A stretch of DNA of 64,000 nucleotides from Stictocephala bisonia (GCA_035578905.1 JAQJVL010002635.1:24568-88567); one strand, 5' to 3'. Positions 48,085 through 60,900 are shown, numbered from the stretch's first letter. Notes: a model not told the origin generated them from the sequence alone. A program made the numbers and translations.

Positions 48085-49960
48085 GGGGCCCGCCCGTTCG
48101 CCTTCAACAAAGGAAAGGGGGGGCGGGGTATTGCCTTTGGAACTTGTAACCTTTTCTTTTAAATACCCCTGTTCGCCCCTTTAACCCAAAGGGAAATGGG
48201 TTTTTTGCCTGTGGAACTTTTAAACCTAATTTGAACTACCACTGTTCGCCTTTAAAAAAGGAAATCGGGGTGGGGGGGGACTGTGGGGAATTGTAACCTT
48301 TTTTGAAAACCCCCCTGTTTTGCCTTCCCAAAAAGGAAGTCGGGGGAAAAACCTGTGGGAAAATTTTAAAACCTTTCTTTTAACTACCCCTGTTCGCCCT
48401 TTTAAAAAGGAAGTCCGGGGGGGACTGCCTTGGGGTTTTTAACCTACTTTGAACCCACCACTGTTCGCCTTCAACAAGGAATTCGGGGGGCCCTTTCCTG
48501 TGGAAATTGGGAACCTAAATTTTAATTTACCATGTTTTGCCTTAACAAGGAAGTCGGGGGGGACTGCCCGTGGAAATTGTAAAACCCACTTTAAATAACC
48601 AAAAAAATTCGCCTTCAACAAAAAAAAAACGGGGGGGGGCTGCCTGTGGAACTTGTAACCTTTCTTTGAACTAACCCCTTTTTCGCCTTTAAAAGGAAGT
48701 CGGGGGGGGACTGCCTTTGGAACTTGTAAAAAACCCACTTTGAAATACCACTGTTCGCCTTCAACAAGGGGGGGTCGGGAGGTACTGGCCCCGGTTTGGA
48801 AACTTGTTTAAACCCACTTTGGGAAATACCCCCTTTTTCGCCTTCAACAAGGAAGTCGGGGTATTTTCCTGGGGAAATTGTAACCCCCTTTTAACTACCA
48901 CGGGTTTGCCTTCAACAAGGAATTTGGGGGAAATTTCCCTGTGGAATTGTAAACCTAAATTTTTAATACCCCTGTTCGCCTTTAACAAGGAAGTCGGGGG
49001 TTTTGCCCGTGGGGAACTTGTAACCTACTTTGAACTCCCAAAATGGGTTCCCCCTTCATCAAGGAAGTCGGGGGGATTGCCTGTGGGAAATTGAACCCCA
49101 CCTTTGGAAAATACCACTTTGCCTTCAACAAGGGAAATCCCGGGGGATTGCCTGTGGAACTTGTAACCTCTTTGAAATAAACCCTGGTTTTTGCCCTTTA
49201 ACAAGGGGAAATGGGGTATTGCCTTGGGGGAAAAAAGTTACCTAATTTGAACTACCCCCGTTTTTTCAACCAAAGGGAAATCGGGGTATTGCCTGTTTGG
49301 GAATTGTTTAAACCCACTTTGAACAAACCCCCGTTCGCCTTTAAAAAGGGGAAAAAGGGGTTTTTGCCTGTGGGAAAATTTTTAACCTACTTTGAACTAC
49401 CCACTGTTTTGCCTTTAAAAAAAAGGAAAGTCGGGGTTTTTTCCTGTGGAACTTGGGTTTCCCTTTCTTTTAACCCACCATGTTAGCCCTTTAAAAGGAA
49501 GGTCGGGGTTTTTTGCCCTTTTAACTTGTAACCTACATTTTTAAAAAACCCCCCGTTCGCCTTTAACAAGGAAGTCGGGGTAAAAAGCCTGTGGGGAAAT
49601 TTGTTCCCCACTTTGAACTACCAATGTTGCCTTCAAAAAGGAAGTCGGGGGGATTGCCTTTTGGGAACCCTTTTAACCTAAATTTGAAAATTTTTACCGT
49701 TCGCCTTTAAACAAGGAATCGGGGGGGGTTTTTGCCTTTGGAACTTTTTTACCTTTTGAACTACCACTGTTCGCCTTCAACAAAAGGGAAATCGGGGTTT
49801 TTTGCCTGTGGAATTTGTTTAACCCCACTTTGAACTACCCTTTCCCCCTTTTAAAAAAAGGAATCGGGGTATTGCCCGTGGAACTTGTAACCTACTTTTA
49901 AAATACCACTGTTAAACCTTCAAAAAAAGGGAAAATCGGGGTAATTTCCTATGACCCGGG
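48085..49960. repeat. 66-bp satellite array, copy 2 (blurred)
   Basis: This is the same 66-bp unit as at 42800-43680 and in the same orientation, with roughly 27 units. The two arrays are separated by 4.4 kb of non-satellite sequence in the assembly and may be one array in reality. Confidence 0.88.
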
Positions 49961-50284
49961 TTTTTTTTTTCTCTACACAAGCTTTAGCATTTTCGAAATT
50001 TTACTTCATTTTCTAAACCCCCAAAAGGTCTTTGTGGGGATTTTTTTAAAGAAAGTGGTTTTCTTATTTATTATTATCTCTCAAAAGAGAGGGGCGAAAA
50101 TTTCAAATTTCCCATAAACTGCATTTTTTTTATTTTAAAATCTTAATTAAAAATTTTGCTGAATTTTTTTGAAAAATTAAAAATTCAGGGGAAAATTTTA
50201 ATCTTTCGCCATAGAGGGAAACTGGAAAATTTACTAAAATTAAATTTTTGTAATTTAAAAAAACAAAAGCAGGAAAATTTAAAA

Positions 50285-50610
50285 AGCCAAGTGCAATGTC
50301 AGGTGGTGGAAATTTTTTAAAGGGCCCCCTTTTAAATTTCAGGGGATTGGGAAAAGAATTTTACCGCCAAAGGAACTGTAAAGGGGGTTTTAAAAATTTA
50401 TTTTCCCCCCGGGGGCCCAAGGGGTTTTTGTAGGTTATGAAATTGTTTTTTGCCAAGTGTTTTGGTTTTGGTGGTGGGGAAAATTTACTCCAGCCAATTG
50501 TACTTCAGGTGGTGGAAAAGGGTTTTAGAAAAATGTACTTTCAGGGGGTGGGAAATTTTTCCCCGTAACCAAATGGGAAAATGTCGAGTGGGGGGAAAAA
50601 CATTTTTAGC
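50285..50610. repeat. 36-bp satellite, small array (blurred)
   Basis: Units carrying AATGTCAGGTGGTGG and AGCCAATTGTACTTCAGG match the family seen at 53450-54010. Only a handful of units are recognisable. Confidence 0.65.
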
Positions 50611-51571
50611 CAAGGTTTAAAGTCTAAATTTTTTTTTTAAATAAAATTTTTTTTTATTACGGAAATTTTTGTTTTTTTTTTTTTGTCAAAAAACGATTTC
50701 CTCCCTAAACTCCCATACGGTTTAAATAGGTCAAAAGCGACAGGGGAAAGTGGGTCAAGGGCGGCTGACCATTCCAAATTTACCAAAATTTTTTCATAAC
50801 CCAAAATTTGATTACTTTGGGGGGGGGGAAGGGTTTAAAAAAGTACGGGCCCCAAAAGGTTTGGCCCTTTAATTTCGGGATGGCACTACTGGGAGTCAGT
50901 TTTCCTATTGGGAAAAGGGTGGTCATGGAGATTCTTTGGAGTGGTGCTGTTTGTCCTTGGGTTTAAACAGAGGGCCCTTCCACAAAAACCCCAAATTGAG
51001 GAAACCACAGGGGAAAGCCCCTTGGAGGCCCCGGCCCGGGGGAGAAGCATGCCCCGTATTTCGCCCTTTTTTTCCCCCAAATTTTTTTGGGGATTTTTAA
51101 ATCCCCCTTCCCCCCCGTGCTTGTTTAAACTTTTCGCAGGGCATGGGGGAAAAAAATAAATCGAAGGGGGAATTTAATCCCCCCCAAAAAATGTTTTTTT
51201 AGCAAAGCGTAAGGGGGCCCCTCAATAAGGTTTGGGTTTTTTCGGGTAATTTGTTTTACAAAAATTTAAATTAGGGTTTCGCTGCCCCCTCCAAACCGAC
51301 GGACTTTTTTGCTTTTGTGCAAACACAAAAAGGGGACTCAAAAAATCACGAGCAAAAATTTTATATTCTTTACTCTTCCTGTTTCAGAAAATCCAGGGGG
51401 GCACAAGATGTTTTTCCCTGGTCGATGCCCTTTTCATCCCACCCCTTGGGGGAAGCCCCAAGAATGGGGGGCCTCCCCCAGGCCTAGGGGAAAAGGGTTT
51501 GACTGAAAACTTCAGAATGAAACCCCGGGAAAACCGACCGGGGCTGCTGTCACTTTTTAAGGGGCCCTTAA

Positions 51572-52066
51572 ATGAACTTACTTGAAAATTCAGGGGCTAC
51601 AAGGGTGTGCCCGGGTTTCCAAACCCAATCTGCCAAAGAACCCGTCCTCCCAAGGCCTGCCCAAAACCCCTCTTCCGCTTCCAAATTCGACGTGAAAATG
51701 CTGCAGAAAGAGGAGACTGAAAACGTTTCATTTGGGAGCGGAAAAGCCCCACCTGATGAAGGGGGGCGTTTTAACAAGCCCGCCTCCCAAAGTCTACGAC
51801 GAAAAACCAAAGTTGAAGAGGCGGGCATTTCAATGAAAATTTTTTTTGTTGCAGAAAACCCGACGGGCGCCATCGTCCCCAGTCACTTGGAAAGAGGAGG
51901 GCCAAGCCGAAAAAAAGTTTTCCAAAATTTCCGGGATGGTGCAAAGGCTTTTTTTGCTGGGCCCCCGCCCTCTAATCATGGGTTTTTTGTTTTCAGTGTT
52001 TTAAAAAAACCCGGGAATTCGGGCCTTTCACCACCCTTTTCCCCAAAAATGCGAAATGTGGGTTAA
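51572..52066 (+). other. longest ORF in the distorted block, possibly a real exon
   Basis: The 164-codon frame has mixed, protein-like composition around residues 38-110 (for example KMLQKEETENVSFGSGKAP and KTKVEEAGISMKIFF), and a TTGTTTTCAG acceptor-like site lies at about 51988-51997. I recognise no family. Given the run errors here, the frame may be wrong in several places. Confidence 0.2.
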
Positions 52067-53449
52067 AATCGTTTTTGAACCCAAGGGCCCCCAAAAAGCA
52101 ACCTGTTTTCCCTCAGAACTTCCCGGCCTATATCCCCAAACCTCCCTACCATCTCAAAGATTTTTTAAAAAACTATTTCCCGGAAATTTTTCGTCGTTCC
52201 TGGGGCGGCTTTTTATCCCAAAGGAGAAGTTTGGGGTTTTGGGGTTTTTTTCCCCTCAATTTTACACAGCAATAGATGAGAGTTGTAAAAAGCCTGGTAA
52301 TAACCATAACCTTTAAAAAAGTTTCCTAAATAAGGGGTTTTTCTTTACGTAAACAATGCGTTTTTACAAGACTTAAAAAATTTAAAGGTTTTTTTCCCCA
52401 AGGGCTTTAAAGAATTTTATTTTTTAAATAACCCGTTTAAGAGAGCTTTTTTGTTGCTGAAAACAGTTAAAAGTTTACACTGTTTGGCCCTTTGGGGTTT
52501 TGCAGTTTCCCTTCTTTTTTTTTTGGAAATTAGTTGTTTATGGGAAACCCTAAAACTCTCCTGAGAGGTTTCCCTTTTAAAATGCAAAAAACTTGTCCCA
52601 AAGGGGATTTACTGTTTTTTTTATTTTGACGATTTTCCTTCTGATCAGGGGATACGTTTATTTCAGAGGGGGAAATTGGGAAGGGACTCTCCTCGGGGCT
52701 TGAAAAAATTGAAAGATTTCCCTAAACACCCGATAAGAGTAAAGCCGTATTTTTCCCGAAAGGGAAAAGGGGAAAATACGGAGCCAAAACCCCCCCCGGC
52801 CCCCCTAGACGGGGAACCCAGGCGGGAGTGTCAGCTGGTTTTTTTTGGGTAAAAGTTTTTAAAAACCCCATTTGCTGGAGTTTTTTGTCCTTTTTGAAAT
52901 TTTTTCCCCCGACAGAATAAAAAAAAAATAAATAAAAAACCCCTTGTCGTTCGACTTCGGCCGAGGGCCGGGGAGGACACTTCGCCCCGTGTTTACTTCG
53001 ATAATTGTGTGCGTTACCGGGTTTAAAAACCCCCTCCAAAAACCCTTGATTAAAAAAAGTAAAAAGATTGGAATTGGGGTGTCACATAGTTCCCTTAAAA
53101 GCGGGGTTGTTCGTTTTTAAAGGGCCCGAAAACCCTCGTTAAAAATAGTTTTCTTTCCCTTAACGTTTTCTTTTAAGGTTTTTTTTTAATTTGTATGTCT
53201 AGTTTGATCTGGTTGTGTAGTTTTTATCGCAAATAATTTGCCCGGGTGGGTAGCCCATAAATTTTTTAGATCGAATTTTTAAATAGTTTTAAATTGTATA
53301 AATCTGTCTCATTACAGCGTGTGGGCTAAGGTTTTTTTAAAAAACCCCTTTAACATAATTTCGAAATTTATTATTAAACCCATTAAACCCACTCTGCATT
53401 TAAAAGCACGTAGGGGGGGGTTTAAATACCAAGTTTTACTGACAGGTTT

Positions 53450-54010
53450 GGGGGGATTCACTCTCACTCAGGCAAGTGCACCCGCCAGGTTTGGTTTGGG
53501 GTCTATCTCAGCCCAAAAATGAACTGTCAAAGGGTGTGGGCCTCACTTCAGCCAAAATGCAACTGTCAGGTGGTGAGAATTTACTCTCAGCCAAGTGTAC
53601 TGTCAGGTGGGGATTCACTTTTCACTTAGCCAAGTGTACTTTTCAGGGTTTTTGGGCCTTTTCTCTAGCCAAATGTACTGTTAGGGTTGTGGGCCTTTTC
53701 CCGCCAAGTGTATGCCAGGGGGGTGGTCTAAAAAACCTAAACCAATTTTTATTGTCAGGTTGTAGGGCCTTTTTTTTCAGCCCCAAAACTTTCTGCCAGG
53801 TGGTGAGAAAACTCTCAGCCAAGAAAACTGTCAGAAGGGGGGGCCTCTGTCCCAACCCCAAAATGTACTGCCAGATAGTGGGACTTAACTCCCCAGATAA
53901 GTTTTACTGCCAAAAAGTTTGTGGGACTCACTTTTCAACCAAGTGTACTGCCAGAAAAGTGGGACAAATCTCAGAAAAAGTGTACCCGCCCAAAAGATAG
54001 TGGGAAATCC
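53450..54010. repeat. 36-bp satellite, main array (blurred)
   Basis: The readable consensus is GGTGGTGGGACTCACTCTCA followed by GCCAAGTGTACTGTCA, about 36 bp. About 15 units are present. A 174-codon + strand ORF over it is a product of the repeat. Confidence 0.85.
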
Positions 54011-55078
54011 CAAGTCAGCCAATTTTACGCCGGTTGGGGAGGGTTTTTTCGCACTTTTTGAAATCCCTTAATCCAAGTTGGGGCAAAAAAAACTGGGACT
54101 TTTAAATTTTAATTTGGCCAAATTAAATTTTTTATTAAAACGAAAAACAATCGTTTAAAATATACAATGAGAAAATGTTTGCCCAAAACGACTTACCCAA
54201 AAATAACTGATCGCCCCCCTCCCCTCTACCCAGTTAAAAAAGTCTGATATTGGGGTTAAAAGGAACCCCCTACTTTTCCAAATGGGGCCCTTGTCGCGGC
54301 GGAGGAAAGTTTCCGCCGCCGCTGCCAACCCCCGTTTCAAGTGACACATCGGAGACAAGAAAGTGAAGTCTTCCACCTCTTTCCCGTACATTTAAACCGG
54401 GAAACAGACCCCAAAAAAATTGAATTTAAACCCTTTAAAACTTCATTGACGAAAAAAATAGTAATTTTTTAAGGCAACTTTTTATGTTTTATCGGGCCCT
54501 TTTTTTTTTTTTTCAAAAAAATTTGTAAAAAAATTTATATTTTTAAATGTGTTTGAAAATAAATTTTTTCCTGAAAACAGTATAGCTGTTTAAAAATGAG
54601 GGCTTATTTGTAACCTATTGATTTGAATTGTAAAAAATATAAAAATAAATTTATTTTAAATTTTTTTTTCGTTAGTGTGGGTATTGTAGACGTGAATCCG
54701 CGACAAAATATTATTTTTATTAGAAAAAAAAAATTTTTTTAAGGGAAAATTTAGAAAAAACAATTATTTTTTAGGGGTACCCTTTTAAAAAGTGGGGAAA
54801 AAAGGTTTTACTTCGGGGAAAGGGGGATTTAAAAACTAAACAATGAAAAATTTGTTGAACTAAGTACAATTCCAGGGGGGGCTTTTTCAGCTTTAAATTT
54901 TTTTAGGAAGGGAAAACCTTCTGGGGGGGCCCCGGAATGAAAAAACCCCCAGCAAAAGGTGGGGTTTTTGGGTGACAAATCCCACAGAATTTTTTGAGAA
55001 AAGACGTCTTCAAGGGGAAAAAGAATTTTTAAACAATTTAGAAAATTTTTAAATTTAAAAATGTTAAAGTTGGGTTTT

Positions 55079-55185
55079 GGGGTGGTGTGGTGTCGTGTTG
55101 TGGTGTGTTTTGGGGGTGTTTTGTGTTTTGGGGGGGTATTGTGTGTTGTGTGTGTGTGTTGTGTGTGTGTTGTTTTGTGCGCGGG
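55079..55185. repeat. GT-rich microsatellite
   Basis: GTGTGT tracts are interspersed with G-runs and T-runs. It is probably a (GT)n microsatellite distorted by run inflation. Confidence 0.7.
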
Positions 55186-55314
55186 GCGCGCTTTTTTTAA
55201 ATATTTTTTTAATAAATAGATATATAAAAATTTTTAATTTTTTTTCTTTCAGAAACTTTATTCTGTGTTTTGTTTTTACATAATTTTAAAAAATATAACA
55301 CTATTTTTATTTTA

Positions 55315-56054
55315 ACTAGCTGAACCCGGGGAAGTTGTCCTCCCGGGCCCTTTTAATTTTTTAAAATTTACATACCCAAAATTTAAAACAATTTTAAAAG
55401 AATGATAGAAAAAAAAACCCTTATTTATTAAATCAGTGCCCAAAAGGGGGTTTAAAAAAATTTTTTTTTTTTTTTGTTTTTTTCTTATTTGGTGTTTTAA
55501 ATGTGGGAAGGGGTTTTTTTTGGGGGAGCCCATTCTCGAGCAAGCGGCCGGTTAGTTTGTCCATGGAAAAAACATGGAAATTTTTAAAATTAAATTTATT
55601 TTTTTTTTTTACGTTTCCCCCCACATGTTTTAATTTTCCCAGGGGGGAAAAAAAAGGGTTTAAAACCAAATACAGATCACCTGAAACAAGTAAAAAATAG
55701 GGGGTGTTGGGTACACCCTTTAAGGTGAAATTTTAGAAATAAAAATAAATTTAAAAAAATATACATACTGTTGGTTTTTGGAAATTCAATCTGGTTATGG
55801 GGAAAGTGAAATTCATTAAACCACACGGGCCCTATTTTTTTGGTTTAAAAAAATTCAATTCTTTCCCTTTGAATTTAAAATGGGGTCTTTAGGGCCCCCT
55901 GGGTGGGACCCCTGTGGACGGATCTGCATCAAACTTCACAGAAACCATCTCGGGAGTATACAGGACAACATCCTAAAGTTTCATGGCAATCGGTTGGATG
56001 GTTTGGCAGCGCATAAACTTCAAATATATATATAAACATCCTCTTTTATAATAT
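55315..56054. mobile_element. interspersed repeat, copy 1 (distorted up to 55911)
   Basis: It begins ACTAGCTGAACCCGG and ends AACATCCTCTTTTATAATAT. It follows the same order of landmarks as 56055-56650 (AATACAGATCACCTGA, AAGGTGAAAT, CACACG, TGTGGACGGATCTGCATC), but with inflated runs up to 55911 and an extra segment of roughly 130 bp after about 55490. From 55912 on it is essentially identical to copy 2. The family is unclassified; ACTAGCTGA-CCCGGC heads are common in arthropod interspersed repeats. Confidence 0.8.
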
Positions 56055-56575
56055 ACTAGCTGAACCCGGCGGACGTTGTCTCGCCTTTCATTTTTCATTG
56101 ACATACCAAAATAAAGCAATAAAAAGAATTATAGAAAAAACCATTATTTATTAAATGAGTGCAAGAGGGTAAACAATATTTTTGGTCTTCTTATTTCACC
56201 ACATGTTTTAATTACCGAAGAAAATAGGTTAACACCAAATACAGATCACCTGATCAAGTAAAAGTAGTGTGTGCTACACTCTCAAGGTGAAATATAGAAC
56301 TACAATAAATCAAAACATATACAATACTGTTGTTGTGAGAACTTCAATCTGCTTATGGCATGTGAAACTACATTAAACCACACAGTCATATGTATTTTGT
56401 AAACAATTCAGATTCTCCATTTGAATAACATGGGATCTTTAGGAGCCCGTGGGGTGGTGGGACTCTGTGGACGGATCTGCATCAAACTTCACAGAAACCA
56501 TCTCGGGAGTATACAGGACAACATCCTAAAGTTTCATGGCAATCGGTTGGATGGTTTGGCAGCGCATAAACTTCA

Positions 56576-56619
<44 letters not shown>

Positions 56620-56650
56620 TATATATACAAACATCCTCTTTTATAAATAC
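56055..56650. mobile_element. interspersed repeat, copy 2 (clean)
   Basis: This is the clean tandem neighbour of copy 1, starting ACTAGCTGAACCCGGC. It ends in an (AT)n microsatellite (about 56577-56628) and AACATCCTCTTTTATAAATA. It has no ORF of its own. The 100-codon + frame at 56421-56723 runs into the microsatellite and is not a gene. Confidence 0.8.
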
Positions 56651-57180
56651 AGATTATTTGTTCTATAGTTTACAACTTTTTATAAAACCCCTTGCCAAAC
56701 GGCTAGAAGTGACTTGCCAGTGAGGAGGGTTTTAAAACACGACTTTAGCAAAAGGGGTAACAATTAAAAAATTACCAACTGTAGTCTATTTGTGTTTGTT
56801 GTGCAAAGTTTTACTGTGGTAATTATAATATTACCTAAATTCTCATTTCAATTACGTTATTTATCACAAAAATACCTTTAAAATTTGAAAATTGAACTTG
56901 TCTTGTGAAATAAAGAATAACATAACCAATTGGTTATAAAAAGAAAGATAATTTTTAAGTGTTAAAACACGTGAAATTACCTTAAACAAATTTAACAAAT
57001 ACTTAAAAACGAAAAGTCTTGGAGTTTTCTTAAGTTTTCTTTGTCTCATTATAATAACAACTGCAACCATCTACCCTTTTGAGTTGCAAACTCGTCAACT
57101 ACTGTATCAGGATTGCACAAGAGCTGGTAACTTAGCTCCCACTGTGTAGCAGTAACCCTGTTGCTGTCGTTATTGATATA
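56651..57180. other. AT-rich intergenic sequence
   Basis: No supported gene. A 68-codon minus-strand frame (56864-57070) has AT-driven composition only. Confidence 0.5.
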
Positions 57181-57242
57181 ATGAAGCTTTTAATAGCCTA
57201 CGCCTCATAGTCGAGAAACTTCTTTCCGCAGAAGCTGAACTT
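57181..57242 (-). pseudogene. hAT transposase C-terminal (dimerisation domain) remnant
   Basis: On the minus strand the bases read SASAERSFSTMRRRLLKASL, which fits the hAT dimerisation signature (S/T)-x-S-AERxFSxM-R. Stop codons lie on both sides, so only a crumb of the transposase remains. It could derive from the parent family of the hAT MITE at 14663, but nothing shows this directly. Confidence 0.65.
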
Positions 57243-57944
57243 ATTTCTGAACCGGCATTACTAGAACTATTGAAACTATGTATTTTAGATCAGTATATGA
57301 ACGATCAACCGCAGAGATCTGTGTAAAGTTGCTGCATATTTAGTAAACATTGATTTTTCCATTTAGTAAACATGTATGTAACATACAGAACATTTAATTG
57401 AAGTAAAAACTTTTTTAACGGAGATTGAGCGATATTGTTGGGGAAAAAATTATAGGTTCAGGCGACCATCCTCATCGTCATCACAATCTCAAAACTAATG
57501 TTGCAATTTTTAATATTTTAACCTGAATTTTTGTGTAGCCAGCTGCCTACCCTCTAAAGCCGGCACTAAACAATTCCATAGACAACAGAACGTTGCACTA
57601 CTATGTAAATAATATCTGCAGATAAATCATACATACATAATGCCACAGATGCCTTAAGTTTTAAAGACGATTACAACAACAACAAAAACTTACAACACTC
57701 AATGACACTGATAAAAGAAAAATCTAACAATAATGAAAAACAACACAAATAATGGCATCCCAACACTGGCACATCGTTGTAGCTGCATATGACAAAATCT
57801 TTAATTATTTGATAATTTGAGAACACTAAATCATAAGTATAAAAGTTTTTTTAAAAACATACAATTGCAATCAATTATAATGCTGTCCTAAGGAATTATC
57901 TCAAAAGGTATAGGTTATATAACAAAATCTCCTCCAACAAGAAG
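57243..57944. other. AT-rich intergenic sequence
   Basis: No gene, RNA or repeat recognised between the hAT remnant and the 99-bp array. Confidence 0.5.
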
Positions 57945-60900
57945 TACTGTTGTTGAGTAAGTAGTATTAGGTGACAGTTCCTTCAAAGAGCACCGAGAGG
58001 ATGATCTACTTTCACAAAGGACGGCGTACGTGTCTTCTGTCTCGCTGGTTGGTGAGTAAGTAGTATTAGGTGACAGTTGCTTCAAAGAGCACCGAGAGGA
58101 TGATCTACTTTCACAAAGGACGGCGTACGTGTCTTCTGTCTCGCTGGTTGTTGAGTAAGTAGTATTAGGTGACAGTTCCTTCAAAGAGCACCGAGATAAT
58201 GATCTGGACGGCGTACGTGTCTTCTGTCTCGCTGGTTGGTGAGTAAGTAGTATTAGGTGACAGTTGCTTCAAAGAGCACCGAGAGGATGATCTACTTTCA
58301 CAAAGGACGGCGTACGTGTCTTCTGTCTCGCTGGTTGTTGAGTAAGTAGTATTAGGTGACAGTTCCTTCAAAGAGCACCGAGAGGATGATCTACTTTCAC
58401 AAAGGACGGCGTACGTGTCTTCTGTCTCGCTGGTTGGTGAGTAAGTAGTATTAGGTGACAGTTGCTTCAAAGAGCACCGAGAGGATGATCTACTTTCACA
58501 AAGGACGGCGTACGTGTCTTCTGTCTCGCTGGTTGGTGAGTAAGTAGTATTAGGTGACAGTTGCTTCAAAGAGCACCGAGAGGATGATCTACTTTCACAA
58601 AGGACGGCGTACGTGTCTTCTGTCTCGCTGGTTGTTGAATAAGTAGTATTAGGTCACAGTTGCTTCAAAGAGCACCGAGAGGATGATCTACTTTCACAAA
58701 GGACGGCGTACTTGTCTTCTGTCTCGCTGGTTGTTGAGTAAGTAGTATTAGGTGACAGTTGCTTCAAAGAGCACCGAGAGGATGATCTACTTTCACAAAG
58801 GACGGCGTACGTGTCTTCTGTCTCGCTGGTTGGTGAGTAAGTAGTATTAGGTGACAGTTGCTTCAAAGAGCACCGAGAGGATGATCTACTTTCACAAAGG
58901 ACGGCGTACGTGTCTTCTGTCTCGCTGGTTGTTGAGTAAGTAGTATTAGGTGACAGTTGCTTCAAAGAGCACCGCGAGGATGATCTACTTTCACAAAGGA
59001 CGGCGTACGTGTCTTCTGTCTCGCTGGTTGTTGAGTAAGTAGTATTAGGTGACAGTTGCTTCAAAGAGCACCGAGAGGATGATCTACTTTCACAAAGGAC
59101 GGCGTACGTGTCTTCTGTCTCGCTGGTTGGTGAGTAAGTAGTATTAGGTGACAGTTGCTTCAAAGAGCACCGAGAGGATGATCTACTTTCACAAAGGACG
59201 GCGTACGTGTCTTCTGTCTCGCTGGTTGTTGAATAAGTAGTATTAGGTCACAGTTGCTTCAAAGAGCACCGAGAGGATGATCTACTTTCACAAAGGACGG
59301 CGTACTTGTCTTCTGTCTCGCTGGTTGTTGAGTAAGTAGTATTAGGTGACAGTTGCTTCAAAGAGCACCGAGAGGATGATCTACTTTCACAAAGGACGGC
59401 GTACGTGTCTTCTGTCTCGCTGGTTGTTGAGTAAGTAGTATTAGGTGACAGTTGCTTCAAAGAGCACCGCGAGGATGATCTACTTTCACAAAGGACGGCG
59501 TACGTGTCTTCTGTCTCGCTGGTTGTTGAGTAAGTAGTATTAGGTGACAGTTGCTTCAAAGAGCACCGCGAGGATGATCTACTTTCACAAAGGACGGCGT
59601 ACGTGTCTTCTGTCTCGCTGGTTGTTGAGTAAGTAGTATTAGGTGACAGTTGCTTCAAAGAGCACCGAGAGGATGATCTACTTTCATAAAGGACGGCGTA
59701 CGTGTCTTCTGTCTCGCTGGTTGTTGAGTAAGTAGTATTAGGTGACAGTTCCTTCAAAGAGCACCGAGAGGATGATCTACTTTCACAAAGGACGGCGTAC
59801 GTGTCTTCTGTCTCGCTGGTTGTTGAGTAAGTAGTATTAGGTGACAGTTCCTTCAAAGAGCACCGAGAGGATGATCTACTTTCACAAAGGACGGCGTACT
59901 TGTCTTCTGTCTCGCTGGTTGTTGAGTAAGTAGTATTAGGTGACAGTTGCTTCAAAGAGCACCGAGAGGATGATCTACTTTCATAAAGGACGGCGTACGT
60001 GTCTTCTGTCTCGCTGGTTGTTGAGTAAGTAGTATTAGGTGACAGTTGCTTCAAAGAGCACCGAGAAGATGATCTACTTTCACAAAGGACGGCGTACGTG
60101 TCTTCTGTCTCGCTGGTTGTTGAGTAAGTAGTATTAGGTGACAGTTGCTTCAAAGAGCACCGAGAGGATGATCTACTTTCACAAAGGACGGCGTACGTGT
60201 CTTCTGTCTCGAGTAAGTAGTATTAGGTGACAGTTGCTTCAAAGAGCACCGAGAGGATGATCTACTTTCACAAAGAACGGCGTACGTGTCTTCTGTCTCG
60301 CTGGTTGTTGAGTAAGTAGTATTAGGTGACAGTTGCTTCAAAGAGCACCGAGAGAATGATCTACTTTCATAAAGGACGGCGTACGTGTCTTCTGTCTCGC
60401 TGGTTGTTCAGTAAGTAGTATTAGGTGACAGTTCCTTCAAAGAGCGCCGAGAGAATGTTCTGGACGGCGTACGTGTCTTCTGTCTCGCTGGTTGTTGAGT
60501 AAGTAGTACTAGGTGACAGTTCCTTCAAAGAGCACCGAGAGGATGATCTACTTTCACAAAGGACGGCGTACGTGTCTTCTGTCTCGCTGGTTGTTGAATA
60601 AGTAGTATTAGGTGACAGTTGCTTCAAAGAGCACCGAGAGGATGATCTACTTTCACAAAGGACGGCGTACGTGTCTTCTGTCTCGCTATCTGTTGAGTAA
60701 GTAGAATTAGGTGACAGTTGCTTCAAAGAGCACCGAGATAATGTTCTGGACGGCGTACATGTCTTCTGTCTCGCTGGTTGTTGAGTAAGTAGTATTAGGT
60801 GACAGTTCCTTCAAAGAGCACCGAGAGGATGATCTACTTTCACAAAGGACGGCGTACTTGTCTTCTGTCTCGCTGGTTGTTGAGTAAGTAGTATTAGGTG

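Larger units (their letters stand above)
21225..55911. other. homopolymer-inflated low-quality block
   Basis: From about 21225 nearly every base belongs to a run of two or more, with very frequent runs of 4-8 of all four bases. Codon-level signal is destroyed on both strands. The change is abrupt at both ends. At the right end a repeat copy in this style sits beside a clean copy of the same repeat, with the same order of landmarks but inflated runs. The simplest reading is an unpolished or badly corrected consensus over repeat-rich DNA. Local composition still varies: AT-rich at 21.4-23.3, 29.2-33.2 and 37.7-40.9 kb; GC-richer at 24.7-29.0, 33.35-34.0, 35.0-36.0, 36.4-37.4, 41.0-41.5 and 50.9-52.3 kb, where genes or transposon bodies may be hidden. 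ORFs in the block are not called as genes. Confidence 0.85.

Noticed and set aside
42818..49486. Several ORFs with a repeated LQQG / CGTCNL-type peptide
   Set aside because: They are translations of the 66-bp satellite, whose length is a multiple of three, with frames broken by inflated runs.
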